Assembly (NCBI GenBank): GCA_030620935.1
Contig: JAUXIP010000115.1
Location: 1-6,796 of the forward strand
Length of the DNA: 6,796 nt
Origin: Deltaproteobacteria bacterium
GTDB lineage: Bacteria > Desulfobacterota_B > Binatia > UBA9968
Direction of reading: 5' to 3'
Below the pieces are notes generated by a model that was not told where the DNA came from, did not search any database, and worked only from the letters and a program-made list of their open reading frames with translations. This document shows positions 6,314 to 6,796 of the stretch, one piece after another; the first letter of the stretch is position 1; each line of letters starts with the position of its first letter. The position numbers were made by a program, and so were the translations under genes.

Positions 6314-6341
6314 ATCTTACTTATTATAAAATATAAGTCAA
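6314..6341 (-). promoter_or_regulatory. Probable vapBC promoter with overlapping inverted repeat
   Basis: On the minus strand TTGACT (6341-6336), a 16-base spacer and TAAGAT (6319-6314) form a fair sigma-70 promoter, placing the start near 6307 and giving a leader of about 15 bases. The spacer contains an inverted repeat, ACTTAT (6319-6324) and ATAAGT (6333-6338), eight bases apart, a plausible site for autoregulation by VapB. Other AT-rich hexamers nearby (TATAAT at 6329-6324) make the exact -10 uncertain. Confidence 0.45.
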
Positions 6342-6566
6342 GTTCTTGTCCGTCTTACATATTTGGAAGTTAGGTGAAAAAGACGTTGTTGAGCAAGTTG
6401 AATTACTCCTCGTTAGTGTCTTCGAAATCGTGGAGGTTAAAACCCCTACCTGCTGCGCTACCTTCGCCATCGAAATGCCGCAATCCTCAACCAAACTCAG
6501 GGCGACCTCGGTCCTAAATCGAAATATAGTTCTCCATCGGTTCCCACCGCGGGGCCTTTTGTCAAG
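6324..6566 (-). pseudogene. Fragment of a REP-associated/Y1-type transposase C-terminal helix-turn-helix
   Basis: An open minus-strand frame without a credible start runs from just after a TAG (6569-6567) to a TAA (6326-6324). Its core at 6512-6408 reads TEVALSLVEDCG followed by ISMAKVAQQVGVLTSTIS and KTLTR. That is a clear helix-turn-helix with the A-x3-GV-x2-STISK pattern seen at the C terminus of many REP-associated tyrosine (Y1) transposases. The catalytic HUH and Tyr part is absent, and the frame runs on into the vapB promoter, so this is a truncated remnant. The plus-strand frame at 6346-6570 is its shadow. Another HTH family, such as a DnaA-like domain or a resolvase, is possible; the call rests on motif shape only. 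Confidence 0.45.
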
Positions 6567-6596
6567 CTAGTCAACAACATCCTCTACTATGACTAA

Positions 6597-6644
6597 GAAT
6601 GCCAAGATCCTAGCCTCGACCCCCTTTCCAGCCTTGGCAGATTC
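6597..6644. repeat. Inverted repeat upstream of the transposase remnant
   Basis: TGCCAAG (6600-6606) pairs with CTTGGCA (6633-6639), and GAA (6597-6599) with TTC (6642-6644) past a two-base bulge, enclosing 26 bases. It could be an end structure or regulatory hairpin of the element whose remnant lies at 6324-6566. No coding sequence was found between 6567 and 6796. Confidence 0.4.
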
Positions 6645-6722
6645 CACGTGACTGTTTACAACGGAGACTGAATAATGCTTAAAGACTACTAGCCCGCAAT
6701 TCTCACCAGCCCACGGCTGCGG

Positions 6723-6796
6723 GAGCGCATCTACCCGGATCTACTGCGTTGCGCTCGGACAAAGGGCTCGACGTACTGTAAAGTACGCCTGCGCGC
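6723..6796. repeat. Palindrome-rich repeat-like block running off the window edge
   Basis: Two inverted repeats lie in tandem: GAGCGCA (6723-6729) with TGCGCTC (6750-6756), and CGTACT (6772-6777) with AGTACG (6782-6787) around GTAA. The block is GC-rich, non-coding and cut by the window end. Its look is that of a dispersed REP/BIME-like repeat, possibly one arm of a larger palindrome. I cannot confirm other copies from this window. Confidence 0.4.

Noticed and set aside
6346..6570. 74-residue plus-strand frame
   Set aside because: It is antisense to the helix-turn-helix remnant, has no ribosome site, and shows no protein-like features.
6723..6796. Integron attC site
   Set aside because: The palindromes are suggestive, but no RYYYAAC/GTTRRRY core pair was found and no cassette gene is adjacent.
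1..6796. CRISPR array, tRNA or rRNA
   Set aside because: No regularly spaced direct repeats, cloverleaf or ribosomal RNA segments were seen on either strand.

Overview
The window looks like ordinary bacterial chromosome, mid-GC and probably from an anaerobic or metabolically flexible proteobacterium or Desulfobacterota-like lineage. That placement is inferred from a glycolate-oxidase-type iron-sulfur protein, an oxygen-sensitive class I fumarase, two toxin-antitoxin pairs and relics of HUH-type (IS200/IS605, REP-associated) elements. No ribosomal RNA marker is present, so the taxonomy is a guess.

The left half (1-3601) is housekeeping. It opens inside a glcF-like gene (two Cys-rich CCG domains; the N-terminal ferredoxin part lies outside the window), whose end overlaps a small unrecognised gene (773-1051). 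A complete class I fumarase lies on the minus strand and faces these two genes. It is divergent from a complete RNase PH gene (rph). The 166-bp fum-rph gap holds back-to-back -35-like boxes that form an inverted repeat.

The right half (3658-6796) is accessory, and all its genes are on the minus strand. In transcription order from the right they are: a vapBC pair (AbrB-type antitoxin, PIN toxin), a short MscS-type mechanosensitive channel, and a second, unrelated TA pair (ribbon-helix-helix antitoxin, PIN toxin). The RHH/PIN pair has a clear promoter: TTGACA, 17 bp, TACATT. A perfect 17-bp palindrome overlaps the -10 and abuts the start codon, which suggests autoregulation and a leaderless mRNA.

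Between mscS and vapBC lies a gene-free stretch of about 330 bp. It holds four consecutive hairpins ending in a GCC-CGTGG stem and TTCAT, resembling the 3' end and guide-RNA scaffold of an IS200/IS605 tnpB element without its tnpB. Upstream of vapB is a degenerate helix-turn-helix fragment resembling the C terminus of a REP-associated Y1 transposase, followed by a run of inverted repeats at the right edge. The right half is therefore best read as an accumulation zone for TA modules and HUH-element relics around a stress-related channel. I see no complete transposase, CRISPR array, tRNA or rRNA.
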